DNA of 29,332 bases, from assembly GCA_017882025.1 (NCBI GenBank), contig JADGQG010000001.1, forward strand, positions 1 to 29,332. The letters run 5' to 3'. The notes below the pieces were generated by a model. The model saw only the letters and a list, made by a program, of their open reading frames with translations. It ran no database searches and was not told the DNA's origin. Positions 1 to 7,303 of the stretch are shown piece by piece (within the stretch, counting starts at the first letter, position 1; each line of letters opens with the position of its first letter). The DNA is from Chloroflexota bacterium. GTDB taxonomy: Bacteria; Chloroflexota; Limnocylindria; Limnocylindrales; CSP1-4. Made by a program: the position numbers and the translations under genes.

Positions 1-1263
1 GGCGACTGCCGGCGCATTCTCGTTCGTGACGCGGAAATCGGCGCGGACGGCGAGGGCCCGTGCGACGAAGAGCCGGACCGCTTCGTATTGGTTGAGCGTG
101 GCCGGGTCGGCGGCGCGGATTTCGGCGGGCAGTCGGGCCAGCTCGAAGGTCGAGAGATGTCGCCGATCGGGGGGCGCCGGGAGGCCCGGCACCGCGTATT
201 CCTGTTCCCCGGAGACGTGGAGGGCGCCCCGACTGGTGGTCACGATCGTGAGGTTCGGGCAGGCGCGCAGGAGCTGTGCGGCGAGGGGAGCGGCGGCGAT
301 CACCTGCTCGAAGTTGTCGAGGACCAGCAGGCAGGTCCGGGGCGCGAAGTGCTCTATCAGCAGCTCCAGGGTCGGTCGGACGCCGCTGTCCGCCAGCCCG
401 ACGGCGCGGGCGATCGTGCCCGGCACGAGCTCCGCCTCGCGGAGCGGCTCGAGCGGGACGAACCAGACGCCGTCCGGGTAGCGGTCGGCGGCTGCGGCGG
501 CGAGCTGGAGCGCGAGGCGGGTCTTGCCGATCCCGCCGGGACCGGTGAGGGTGAGGAGGCGCGACGCGTCGAGAAGCAGGAGGGTGGCCGTGAGATCGTG
601 GTCACGGCCCACGAAAGACGTCAGCTGGGTCGGCAGGTTGTTGCGCCGCCGATCCAGCGAGCGGATCGGCGGGAAGTCGGCAGGCAGGCCGGCCGCGATG
701 AGCTGCGAGAGGCGCTCCGGCCGAAGGTCCTTGAGGCGGTGCTCGCCCAGGTCGCGGATCGTCACGTCGGCGGGGAGCACGCCGATGACCAGGGCGCGCG
801 TCGTCTCCGAAACCAGGACCTGGCCGCCGTGGCCGGCTGCGGCGATCCGGGCCGCCCGGTGGACCTCGAGCGATGTGTAGTCGCCGTCCGGGGTTGGGGT
901 CGCCTCTCCCGTGTGGAGCCCCATTCGCACGCGGATCCGCGAGTCGGAGGGCCAGGGGTGCGCGACGAGGGCTCGCTGCGCTGCGACGCACGCGGCCGCG
1001 GCCGCGCTCGCGCTCGCGAAGACGACGAAGAACGCATCGCCCTCCGTCTGGACCTCTACGCCGCCGGCAGCGTCGAAGGCGGCCCGGAGAATCCCGCGAT
1101 GCGCTTCGAGGAGCGGCTCGTAGGCGCTCCCCAGGCGGGTGATGAGGGCGGTCGAGCCCTCGATGTCCGTGAACAGGAACGTCACGGTCCCGGCGGGCAG
1201 CGGCCGCGGCGTGCCGGCAGGAGCGCCGTGACCGGGCGACGAGGGCTGGGCGGGCGGTTCCAC
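1..1263 (-). CDS. Cyclase-domain/NB-ARC ATPase regulator (partial, C-terminus outside window)
   Basis: Reads in one frame on the minus strand from GTG at 1263 and runs off the left edge (421 codons seen). Residues about 22-190 form a class III nucleotide cyclase domain: FTDIEGST with metal-binding Asp33, then TEGDAFFVVF with the second Asp. The usual substrate Lys before TxGD is Gln (VQTEGD), and the usual Asn of VNxAAR is His (VHRAARI). This is common in this regulator class and leaves catalysis uncertain. Residues about 215-400 form an NB-ARC/AfsR-like ATPase: Walker A GPGGIGKT at 241-248, Walker B LLVLDNFEQV around Asp316, and a TTSRGAL sensor motif. The family usually ends in TPR-like repeats and sometimes a LuxR HTH; that part lies outside the window. 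It acts as a cytoplasmic signal-responsive regulator, target unknown. The start is supported by an in-frame stop seven codons upstream and a TTGACG/CAGCAT promoter seven bases before GTG. Confidence 0.88.
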   Translation of the reverse strand, partial: MEPPAQPSSPGHGAPAGTPRPLPAGTVTFLFTDIEGSTALITRLGSAYEPLLEAHRGILRAAFDAAGGVEVQTEGDAFFVVFASASAAAAACVAAQRALVAHPWPSDSRIRVRMGLHTGEATPTPDGDYTSLEVHRAARIAAAGHGGQVLVSETTRALVIGVLPADVTIRDLGEHRLKDLRPERLSQLIAAGLPADFPPIRSLDRRRNNLPTQLTSFVGRDHDLTATLLLLDASRLLTLTGPGGIGKTRLALQLAAAAADRYPDGVWFVPLEPLREAELVPGTIARAVGLADSGVRPTLELLIEHFAPRTCLLVLDNFEQVIAAAPLAAQLLRACPNLTIVTTSRGALHVSGEQEYAVPGLPAPPDRRHLSTFELARLPAEIRAADPATLNQYEAVRLFVARALAVRADFRVTNENAPAVA

Positions 1264-1270
1264 CGGCCCG

Positions 1271-1299
1271 ATGCTGCGTCAGCACGGCGCTGCCGTCAA
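1271..1299 (-). promoter_or_regulatory. Promoter of the cyclase/NB-ARC regulator (leaderless type)
   Basis: On the minus strand, TTGACG (1294-1299) is followed by exactly 17 bp and then CAGCAT (1271-1276), a weak -10. Only seven bases separate the -10 from the GTG start at 1263. That places the expected transcription start at or next to the start codon, and no Shine-Dalgarno is present. Confidence 0.5.
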
Positions 1300-1551
1300 C
1301 GCCGAATCGGGGCGGGTATGCATCCCACCGTCCGTGCCGCCCGCCCGCCTCGCGCCCGGGTCGCCGGGCCACGCGGGTCGCCGGGTAGAGCGGGGTCCCT
1401 GGTCCGGGCCATCTGCATGGGACGTGACCCGAGAGACCTGGCACGGACAAAAGGACGTTCCCCGGGGGCCGGCCCAGGCGCCGGCACCGCGAACCTCCCT
1501 GGCCGCACCGTCCGGCTCGTCCCGACCGGCCGATCGACCGCGTGTCAGCCG

Positions 1552-1580
1552 TTGACGGCTAACCGTCCCTCCCGTAGCCT
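1552..1580 (+). promoter_or_regulatory. Promoter of the SatD-like/LysE unit (leaderless type)
   Basis: TTGACG (1552-1557), a 17-bp spacer, then TAGCCT (1575-1580). The GTG start is at 1587, only six bases after the -10. Spacing and -35 match the divergent promoter on the other side of this intergenic region. A transcript starting at the usual distance would begin at the start codon. Confidence 0.6.
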
Positions 1581-1586
1581 CTACCT

Positions 1587-2219
1587 GTGGACGGCATCCG
1601 GCTCGTGGCCATCGCGGAGCCGGCTGCAGGCGCAGGGTGCGCGGACGACGCAGGGCCCGTGAGCAGTGGGCGGCCCCGGATCGGGACGGGGGAGGGGACC
1701 CGTCTCCGGACCGCGGAAGGCATTTCGCGCGGCCCCGCCGCCTCGTCCCCGGCCGGCGCAGACGTGCTGGATCGCGTCATGACGTCCCGCCTCGATCGGG
1801 CCGGCGCAGCCGTTCGCTGGGGGATCGGTTCCGGCGGCGACGATGCGTCGGCCACCACGCACGCTGCGCTCGCCCTGCGGAGCGCCCGCGACCGCGGCGC
1901 TGAGCTCGGCTTCGCGACGGGCGACCCGTGGCGTGACGCGTTGCTGGTGGACCTCGGCCTGGCGCTGGCCGCGCTCCTCGATGACCTGACGCCGCGCCAG
2001 GCCGAGATCGCCTGCCTGATCCTCGTGGATGGGGCACGCCAGACGGAGGTTGCCGCCGCGCTCGGCGTGAGCCGCGCGACCGTCTCCGTGGCGGTCGCGC
2101 GGGGGCGCCTCCCCGCCATCGCCGGTGCTCGCCGGGCGATCGAGGCGCTCCTGGTGGGGCCCCCGGTGCCGCGGTCCGGACGCGGCCCCGGTGGCGCGTC
2201 CGGATCCGGGGCGCGATGA
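1587..2219 (+). CDS. HTH protein with SatD-like C-terminal region
   Basis: 210 aa from GTG 1587, chosen because the -10 element lies six bases upstream. The C-terminal half has a clear helix-turn-helix: LTPRQAEIACLILVDGARQ followed by TEVAAALGVSRATVSVAVARG (about residues 133-172). The preceding stretch (RWGIGSGGDD, then an Ala/Arg-rich helix) resembles the part of SatD-family proteins that precedes their HTH. The first 60 residues are low-complexity and lack the usual SatD N-terminal start, so the N-terminus may be replaced or degraded. It overlaps the LysE-type exporter by 4 bp (ATGA), so the two are very probably cotranslated, and regulation of that exporter is a reasonable inference. The HTH is secure; the SatD relationship is moderate. 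Confidence 0.6.
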   Translation: MDGIRLVAIAEPAAGAGCADDAGPVSSGRPRIGTGEGTRLRTAEGISRGPAASSPAGADVLDRVMTSRLDRAGAAVRWGIGSGGDDASATTHAALALRSARDRGAELGFATGDPWRDALLVDLGLALAALLDDLTPRQAEIACLILVDGARQTEVAAALGVSRATVSVAVARGRLPAIAGARRAIEALLVGPPVPRSGRGPGGASGSGAR

Positions 2220-2875
2220 TCGGCGCGCTCCTCGCCGGGTTCGCCGCGGGCTACGGCATCGCGATCCCGGTCGGTGCGGTCGCCGTGCTCATCGTGGAGA
2301 CCGGGATTCGGTCCGGGTTTCGCGCCGCCGCGGCCGCCGGGGCCGGCGCCGCCTCCGCCGACGGGATCTATGCAGCCATCGCGGCAATCTTCGGCGCCGT
2401 GCTCGCCGGCGTGCTGACACCCTGGCAGGTGCCGCTTCGAGCGGCGGCGGTCCTCGTGCTCGTGGGGCTCGCGCTGCGCGGCTTCCGGTCGGTGGCTCGC
2501 GATGCCGAGCGGGCGCGTGTGCGGGAGCCGGCGGCCCCGGGTCCGCCCGGCCCGGAGCACGCCGGAGGGGCCACGCGATCACCTCGACGGACCTACGCGG
2601 CCTTCCTCGGGCTCACGCTCTTGAACCCGATGACGATCACCTACTTCGCCGCGCTCATCCTTGGTCTCGGGGGAACCGGGACGGAGCCGGCCGAGAAGAT
2701 GGCGTTCGTGGTCGGCGCGTTCATCGCCTCCCTCTCGTGGCAGACGCTGATCGCGGCCGCCGGTGCGGCGCTCCACCGGCGCCTTGGACCACCGATGCGC
2801 CTCGCCGTCGGCGTCACTGGGAACGTCATCGTGCTGGCCTTCGCGGCCGTCATCGCGTCCGGCCGCGCCGGGTAG
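2216..2875 (+). CDS. LysE/RhtB-family membrane exporter
   Basis: 219 aa with about six hydrophobic helices in two blocks (roughly residues 1-90 and 125-215), separated by a charged, proline-rich cytoplasmic linker. The N-terminus (FAAGYGIAIPVGAVAVLIVE) and the second-half motif LTLLNPMTITYFAALILGLG match the LysE superfamily, which exports amino acids or related small molecules across the inner membrane. Substrate cannot be told from sequence. The ATG overlaps the stop of the upstream HTH gene, implying translational coupling. It ends 35 bp from the convergent histidine-kinase gene. Confidence 0.85.
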   Translation: MIGALLAGFAAGYGIAIPVGAVAVLIVETGIRSGFRAAAAAGAGAASADGIYAAIAAIFGAVLAGVLTPWQVPLRAAAVLVLVGLALRGFRSVARDAERARVREPAAPGPPGPEHAGGATRSPRRTYAAFLGLTLLNPMTITYFAALILGLGGTGTEPAEKMAFVVGAFIASLSWQTLIAAAGAALHRRLGPPMRLAVGVTGNVIVLAFAAVIASGRAG

Positions 2876-2896
2876 GCACGCGCCCGGCACGCGCCC
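2875..2896. repeat. Tandem 11-bp direct repeat (2 copies)
   Basis: GGCACGCGCCC is present twice head to tail (2875-2885 and 2886-2896), starting on the last base of the LysE stop codon, between two convergent genes. No strong hairpin terminator is seen here; the repeat looks like a small duplication. Confidence 0.6.
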
Positions 2897-2910
2897 GGCG
2901 GGCGACCTCG

Positions 2911-4368
2911 TCAGGGTGCGGGCGGGACCCGGCCCGGAAGCGTCACGCTGAAGCAGGTGCGACCCGGCGCGGACGCCACCTCGATCCGGCCGGCATGCCG
3001 GTCCACGATGGACTGGACGATGTGGAGCCCCAGGCCACTCCCCGCCCCGACGTCCTTGGTCGTGAAGAAGGGCTCGAAGATCCGGGCGCGGACATCCTCT
3101 GGAATCCCGGACCCCGAGTCGCACACCTCGACCCTGACGCCCGGAGCGACGGCCGGCCCGGACCCCGGCAGTCGCTGGGCGTCGGCCTGCGGATCACGCC
3201 GGACGGTGATCTCGAGGATGCCACGTCCGCGCATCGCGTCCGCCGCATTGACGATCAGGTTCGTCCAGACCTGGTTGAGCTCGCTGCCGAAGGCTTCGAT
3301 GCGCGGCCGTCCGGCCGGGTAGGTGCGGCGGACCTCGATCCCCGCCTTCAGGCGTGGGCGCAACATCACGAGCGTGCTCTCGATCCCGGCGATCACGTCC
3401 ACCTCGCCGACCGGCGCCCGATCCAGGTAGCTGTACTCCCGGACGGATGCGACGATCTCCCCGATCCGTTCTCCCGCGGCCCCGATCTCGGCCAGGAGCT
3501 GGCGCCCGAGCGCTCCCGCGGCAAGCCAGGCGAGCACGACGTGCCGGGCTTCGTCGCTCTCGAACGGCGCGAGCAGGTCGTCGAGCTGGTTGCCGTCCCA
3601 GCCGAACGCGACGAGCGTTGCCGCCGGCTCCGCCGGCCTCGCGATGCCAAGCCGGTCGAGCAGCGCGACCATCGCGTCCTCGCGGTCGGCGGCGTCGACC
3701 GGGTCCAGGATCGGGGGCGTCGCGGCCCTGCGGTCCAGCTCGTCGCGCAACGCAGCGGCCACCTCGCGGGCCACGCCGTCCGGGTCCAGGTCGTCGGGTC
3801 CGAGCGCCCCGAGGGCGCCGGCTGCGCGATCCCATTCGCCCGCGAGCGTCGTCAGGCGGCCGACGGTGCTTCGGATTGCGGCCGCCGGGTTGTTCAGCTC
3901 GTGGGCGAGCCCAGCCGCGAGCGTTCCGAGCGCCGCAAGCTTCTCGCGCTCGCGGAGAAGCGACTCCGTGGCCCGGAGGCGGCCCGCGATGGTGCGCAGG
4001 AGCGCCAGCGCGAGCTCGGGCCGTCGACCGAGCACGTCCAGGAGCGCGTCGCGGCGCAGGCGAAGGAGCGTGGCGGGGCCGACGGCGCGGACCGTGGCCG
4101 ATCGGGGCCGGCCTTCCAGGACGGCCAGCTCTCCCTGGACCTCGCCCGGACCAACGACCGCCAGGGGGATGTCCGCGTTGCCGGAGCGCTTCGAGACCGC
4201 GAGCTCGCCGGTGAGCACGACAAAGAGCGCATCCCCAGCCTCACCCTCGCGGAGGAGGATCGTGCCCGGCGCCAGCTCCACGTTCTCGGCGACGGCGGCA
4301 AGCCGCCCGAGCTCGGAGTCGTCGAGCCCCGCAAGGAGCGGGATGCGGCGGAGCGGCGCGAGGTCCAC
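2911..4368 (-). CDS. Histidine kinase with N-terminal cyclic-nucleotide-binding domain
   Basis: 485 aa from GTG 4368, seven bases after the stop of the upstream flavoprotein gene, so probably translationally coupled. Residues about 5-125 form a cNMP-binding domain: GELAVLEGRPRSATV (79-93) keeps the Glu and Arg of the phosphate-binding cassette. Residues 141-175 are a dimerisation/H-box helix with the phospho-acceptor His156 in LAHELNNP. A long helical insert of about 170 residues separates it from the ATPase domain. The N-box is around 363-379 (ELNQVWTNLIVNAAD), the G1 box DSGSGIP at 417-423, and the G2 box GSGLGLHIV at 443-451. No membrane segment is present, so the protein is cytosolic. The likely partner is the adjacent receiver/flavoprotein fusion. 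Whether it binds cAMP, cGMP or another ligand is unknown. Confidence 0.9.
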   Translation of the reverse strand: MDLAPLRRIPLLAGLDDSELGRLAAVAENVELAPGTILLREGEAGDALFVVLTGELAVSKRSGNADIPLAVVGPGEVQGELAVLEGRPRSATVRAVGPATLLRLRRDALLDVLGRRPELALALLRTIAGRLRATESLLREREKLAALGTLAAGLAHELNNPAAAIRSTVGRLTTLAGEWDRAAGALGALGPDDLDPDGVAREVAAALRDELDRRAATPPILDPVDAADREDAMVALLDRLGIARPAEPAATLVAFGWDGNQLDDLLAPFESDEARHVVLAWLAAGALGRQLLAEIGAAGERIGEIVASVREYSYLDRAPVGEVDVIAGIESTLVMLRPRLKAGIEVRRTYPAGRPRIEAFGSELNQVWTNLIVNAADAMRGRGILEITVRRDPQADAQRLPGSGPAVAPGVRVEVCDSGSGIPEDVRARIFEPFFTTKDVGAGSGLGLHIVQSIVDRHAGRIEVASAPGRTCFSVTLPGRVPPAP

Positions 4369-4375
4369 CAGCGCC

Positions 4376-6031
4376 TCAGAGGCCGGCGAGGTGCTGATGT
4401 ACGAACTGGACGGCCATCGCGCCTTCGCCGACGCCCGATGCGATCCGCTTGACGGAGCGAGCCCGGACGTCGCCGGCCGCGAAGATCCCGGACACGTTCG
4501 TCTCGAGCAGGAACGGCTCGCGGGCAAGCGGCCAGCCGGGCACGTGGCCGTCGACCCGCGAGAGTGCCGGCCCCGTGACGATGAAGCCGGCGCCGTCCCG
4601 CTCCACCACGCCGTCGAGCCAGTCCGTGCGCGGGAGCGCACCGACAAACAGGAAGAGCGCCTGCATCGGCACGTCGGTCGTCCCAGCCGCGTCGGCGATC
4701 GTGATCGCTTCGAGCTCGTCGGTCCCCCGCACCGCGGCGACGTTCGCGTTGAGCCGCACCTGAATCGTGGGACGTGCCGCGATCTGGTCAACGAGGTACT
4801 GGCTCATGCCAGCCTCCAGGCGCCCTCCGCGGACCACGAGCGTCACCTGGCGGGCGAAGGCGGCCAGGTAGACCGCGGCCTGGCCGGCCGAGTTCCCGCC
4901 ACCGACGACGGCCACGTCGTGGTCGCGGAAGGCAAGCGCCTCGGTGATCGCGGCACCGTAGAAGACGCCGAGGCCGATGAGCGCGTCCACCCCCGGCGCC
5001 TCCAGCCGGCGGTACTGCACGCCCATTGCCAGGATCAGCGCCTGGCAGCTCAGCTCGCTTCCGTCTCCCAGCGTGACGAAGCAGTACGGGTCCTCGCGCC
5101 GGATGCGCTGGACCTCCTGCGGCGTGAGGATCTCCGCCCCGAGACGGGTCGCCTGGGCAACCGCCCGGCGGGCGAGGTCCGCCCCGGTGAGCCCGGCGGG
5201 GAAGCCGAGGTAGTTCTCGATCCGCGAGGTCGTGCCGGCTTGCCCACCCGGCGCCTCGCGTTCCAGGAGCAGGGTCCGGAGCCCCTCGGAGGCACCGTAG
5301 ACCGCCGCCGCGAGACCGGCCGGGCCTCCGCCGATGATGACGAGGTCGTAGAACGGAAGGACTGCGCGGGTCCGCAGACCCACCTTCTCGGCGATCTGCA
5401 CGTTGGTCGGGGCCCGCAGGTGACTCCCGTCCGGGAAGACGAGGAGCGGATCGCGCCCGGGGTCGATGCCCGCGCTCGCAACGAGGCGGGCCGCTTCCGG
5501 GTCCGTTTCGACATCCACCCAGCGATAGGGAACCTGGTTGCGGGCGAGGTAGTCCTTGATCTCGTGGGCCCGCGCGGACCAGCGATGGCCCACCAGCCGG
5601 ATCCCTTCGAACGGCGGAATCCAGCCGGCGCGCCAATCGTCCAGGAGCTCTTCGAGGGCGGGGAAGAGCCGTTCCTCGGGTGGGTCCCATGGCTTGAGGA
5701 GGTACTGGTCCAGCCCGATCTCGTTGATCGCCCGGATCGCGACATCGGTGTCCGCGTAGGCCGTCAGCAGCACCCGCTTCGCCGCCGGCAGCAGGGTCAG
5801 GGTTGCCCCCAGCAGCTCGACGCCGCTCATCCCGGGCATGCGTTGATCAACCACGAGCAGCGCGATCGGCGTGCCGCGCAGGGTCAGTCGCCGGATGGCA
5901 TCCAGGGCGTCTGCGCCGGAGCCGGACGCCACGATCCGGTAGTCGCCGCCGAACCGACCCCGGACCTCGCGCCCCACGGCGCGCAGGACCTGGGGGTCGT
6001 CGTCAACGACCAGGATGACCGGGTTCGCCAT
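4376..6031 (-). CDS. Response-regulator receiver fused to thioredoxin-like and thioredoxin-reductase-like domains
   Basis: 551 aa. Residues 1-130 are a receiver domain: acidic pocket DDD at 10-12, phospho-acceptor Asp62 in VVDQRMPGMSG, Thr90, Lys113. Residues about 143-222 look like a thioredoxin/glutaredoxin fold (GHRWSARAHEIKDYL onward) with no CxxC. Residues 228-551 are a two-dinucleotide-domain flavoprotein: FAD motif GGGPAG at 234-239, NAD(P)H motif GGGNSA at 377-382, and C-terminal FAD motif GIFAAGDV at 515-522. Where thioredoxin reductase has CATC, this protein has GAAI (359-362), so it cannot do ordinary dithiol exchange. Fused receiver/thioredoxin-reductase proteins are a recognised architecture. 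It sits immediately upstream of the kinase gene. The start has a GGAGG 10 bases upstream. Output is probably phosphorylation-controlled NAD(P)H/FAD chemistry; substrate unknown. Confidence 0.9.
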   Translation of the reverse strand: MANPVILVVDDDPQVLRAVGREVRGRFGGDYRIVASGSGADALDAIRRLTLRGTPIALLVVDQRMPGMSGVELLGATLTLLPAAKRVLLTAYADTDVAIRAINEIGLDQYLLKPWDPPEERLFPALEELLDDWRAGWIPPFEGIRLVGHRWSARAHEIKDYLARNQVPYRWVDVETDPEAARLVASAGIDPGRDPLLVFPDGSHLRAPTNVQIAEKVGLRTRAVLPFYDLVIIGGGPAGLAAAVYGASEGLRTLLLEREAPGGQAGTTSRIENYLGFPAGLTGADLARRAVAQATRLGAEILTPQEVQRIRREDPYCFVTLGDGSELSCQALILAMGVQYRRLEAPGVDALIGLGVFYGAAITEALAFRDHDVAVVGGGNSAGQAAVYLAAFARQVTLVVRGGRLEAGMSQYLVDQIAARPTIQVRLNANVAAVRGTDELEAITIADAAGTTDVPMQALFLFVGALPRTDWLDGVVERDGAGFIVTGPALSRVDGHVPGWPLAREPFLLETNVSGIFAAGDVRARSVKRIASGVGEGAMAVQFVHQHLAGL

Positions 6032-6212
6032 CGCGGGCGTGCCTCCGTCGCGCCCGCTGAGCGCCGTCCGGCCATGCCGCAGGACGCGCCCTTGTGGGAT
6101 CGCGCCTGCATGCTAGTCGACAACGCCGTTCCCGACGAGAGCGGGGTGCCTGCACCTCAAGGGCGACCGGTCAGGCCGCGAGCCGCGTCGCGAGTGCGCG
6201 GATCGTCCCGGC

Positions 6213-6788
6213 TCAGGACTTTGGGTCCTCGCGGAGCCGGGCGAACATCACGGCGTCCACCAGCTCGCCGCGGAACGGCAGGTAGCCGCGAAGGACGCCC
6301 TCCCGCGCGAATCCCGCCCGAAGCGCGACGCGGCCGGATGCCTCGTTGCCCACCAGGGTCAGGAGCTCCATCCGCACGAGTCTCGGCTCGACCTTGAACG
6401 CCCAGCGGACGACGAGCCGGACGGCGCGGGTCGCCGCGCCGCGCCCGCGCGCCTCCGGGCTCAACCAGTAGCCGACCGCGGCCTTGCCGGGTTCATCCGG
6501 CCGCCGGTGGATGCCGATCGTGCCCACGAGCGTTCGGCTCGCCGCATCAACGATCACGAACGTCGGCTCGCGGCCCGTGGACCATGCCTCGGCGGCGAAG
6601 GCCACGAACGCTCTCGCGTCCTCGAGGCGATAGGGGGTCGGGACGGGTATCCAGCGCGCGATCTCCGGGTCGCGACACGCCGCGGCGATCGCCGGCGCGT
6701 CCGCGTCCCGCGGGAGGCGCAGGACCACCGTCCCGTCGGTGAGTGGCGGATCCGGCGGGGGGAACGGGCGGAACAGCGGGACGGTCAT
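6213..6788 (-). CDS. GNAT-family N-acetyltransferase (RimJ/RimL-like)
   Basis: 191 aa. Shows the GNAT layout of the RimJ/RimL/ribosomal-acetyltransferase branch: an N-terminal LRLPRDADAPAIAAAC-type strand-helix, central TFVIVDAASRTLVGTIGIHR, then VGYWLSPEARGRGAATRAV containing the acetyl-CoA pyrophosphate-binding RGRGAA loop, and a C-terminal LLTLVGNEASGRVALRAGF with the typical N-x-x-S-x-x-V pattern. Cytosolic acetylation of a protein N-terminus or small molecule; target unknown. The start at 6788 is preceded by TAGAGT nine bases away on the minus strand, and also by a weak GGGGAG. Divergent from the broken gene that follows. Confidence 0.85.
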   Translation of the reverse strand: MTVPLFRPFPPPDPPLTDGTVVLRLPRDADAPAIAAACRDPEIARWIPVPTPYRLEDARAFVAFAAEAWSTGREPTFVIVDAASRTLVGTIGIHRRPDEPGKAAVGYWLSPEARGRGAATRAVRLVVRWAFKVEPRLVRMELLTLVGNEASGRVALRAGFAREGVLRGYLPFRGELVDAVMFARLREDPKS

Positions 6789-6797
6789 GCTCCCCAG

Positions 6798-6803
6798 ACT
6801 CTA
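6798..6803 (-). promoter_or_regulatory. -10-like element before the GNAT gene
   Basis: TAGAGT on the minus strand, nine bases before ATG 6788. No recognisable -35. A GGGGAG lies between it and the ATG, so a leadered start from another promoter is also possible. Confidence 0.35.
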
Positions 6804-6867
6804 CGGCGCGAGAGATCGCTCGGTGTGGCCCGGGTGGCGGCGCGCCCGTCGCACCGGGAGGCTCGCC

Positions 6868-7245
6868 ATGCCGGATCGCCTGCATGCCGTGGATTTGATT
6901 CGCCGGTATCGACCTGCAGAAGATGCCGTGGGCACGGGGTCCGGACCGAGCACCTGCGAATCCCGGAGGACGACGGCGTCCGCCTGGCGGACCGAGCGCG
7001 ACGGGGTGGTCGGGACGCGCGCTACCGGGTGACGGTGGCGGACGGGTTCTCGGACCGCCGAGCCGTCGGGACGATCCGCCACCGGCTGGCGTACCCGCAC
7101 GGCCCCGAGGTCGTCGCCGATGCCGGCCTGACGCGACTGGGACCGGGACGAGCTCCCGATTCGCGTGACCCTGGCGGTCACCGAGGGTGCCGGGCCGGTC
7201 TTCGATCGGACCTGGGAGCTGCCCGTGCCGCGCGATCTCCTGTGA
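6868..7245 (+). pseudogene. Unrecognised gene broken by frameshifts
   Basis: A good Shine-Dalgarno (GGGAGG at 6856-6861, six bases spacing) precedes ATG 6868, and the frame opening there is the same frame that ends plausibly at TGA 7243-7245, giving 126 codons overall. In between, that frame has stops at 7030 and 7129. The middle part looks coding in the next frame instead (for example RIPEDDGVRLAD, then YRVTVADGFSDRRAVGTIRH and LAYPHGPEVVADAG), and the end returns to the first frame (WDRDELPIRVTLAVTEG, then FDRTWELPVPRDLL). The pattern is one shift near the G-run at 6936-6939 or later and a compensating one at about 7120-7140. No family recognised. It could be a decayed gene or base-calling/assembly errors. 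Confidence 0.45.
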
Positions 7246-7303
7246 CCGCGAGCCGGCCCGCGGACGCGTACGATGAGCGCCGACGGATAGAGGAGAACCC
7301 GCC

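Larger units (their letters stand above)
1264..1586. other. 323-bp divergent intergenic region
   Basis: No gene seen. It carries the two divergent promoters, one at each end. Near the middle, a perfect 12-bp direct repeat CGGGTCGCCGGG occurs at 1357-1368 and 1374-1385, offset by 17 bp (roughly one and a half to two helical turns), which could be a regulator-binding site. A short A-run in ACAAAAGG (about 1446-1453) stands out from the GC-rich background. Function of the repeat is inference only. Confidence 0.4.

Noticed and set aside
88..1662. Long plus-strand open frame over the first 1.6 kb
   Set aside because: It is antisense to the cyclase/NB-ARC gene, whose minus-strand frame contains all the conserved motifs; the plus translation is low-complexity and has no family features.
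2875..2911. Rho-independent terminator between the LysE and kinase genes
   Set aside because: Only an 11-bp tandem direct repeat is present; no stable dyad with a U-tract could be found.
2125..4452. 775-codon plus-strand open frame
   Set aside because: Spans two real genes in other frames (LysE exporter and histidine kinase); Arg/Gly/Asp-rich composition is typical of shadow frames at this GC content.
4376..6031. Functional thioredoxin reductase
   Set aside because: The CxxC is absent (GAAI at 359-362) and the accompanying thioredoxin-like domain also lacks CxxC, so standard thioredoxin reduction is not supported.
3590..6397. 935-codon plus-strand open frame
   Set aside because: Antisense to the histidine kinase and receiver/flavoprotein genes; no recognisable domain in the plus translation.
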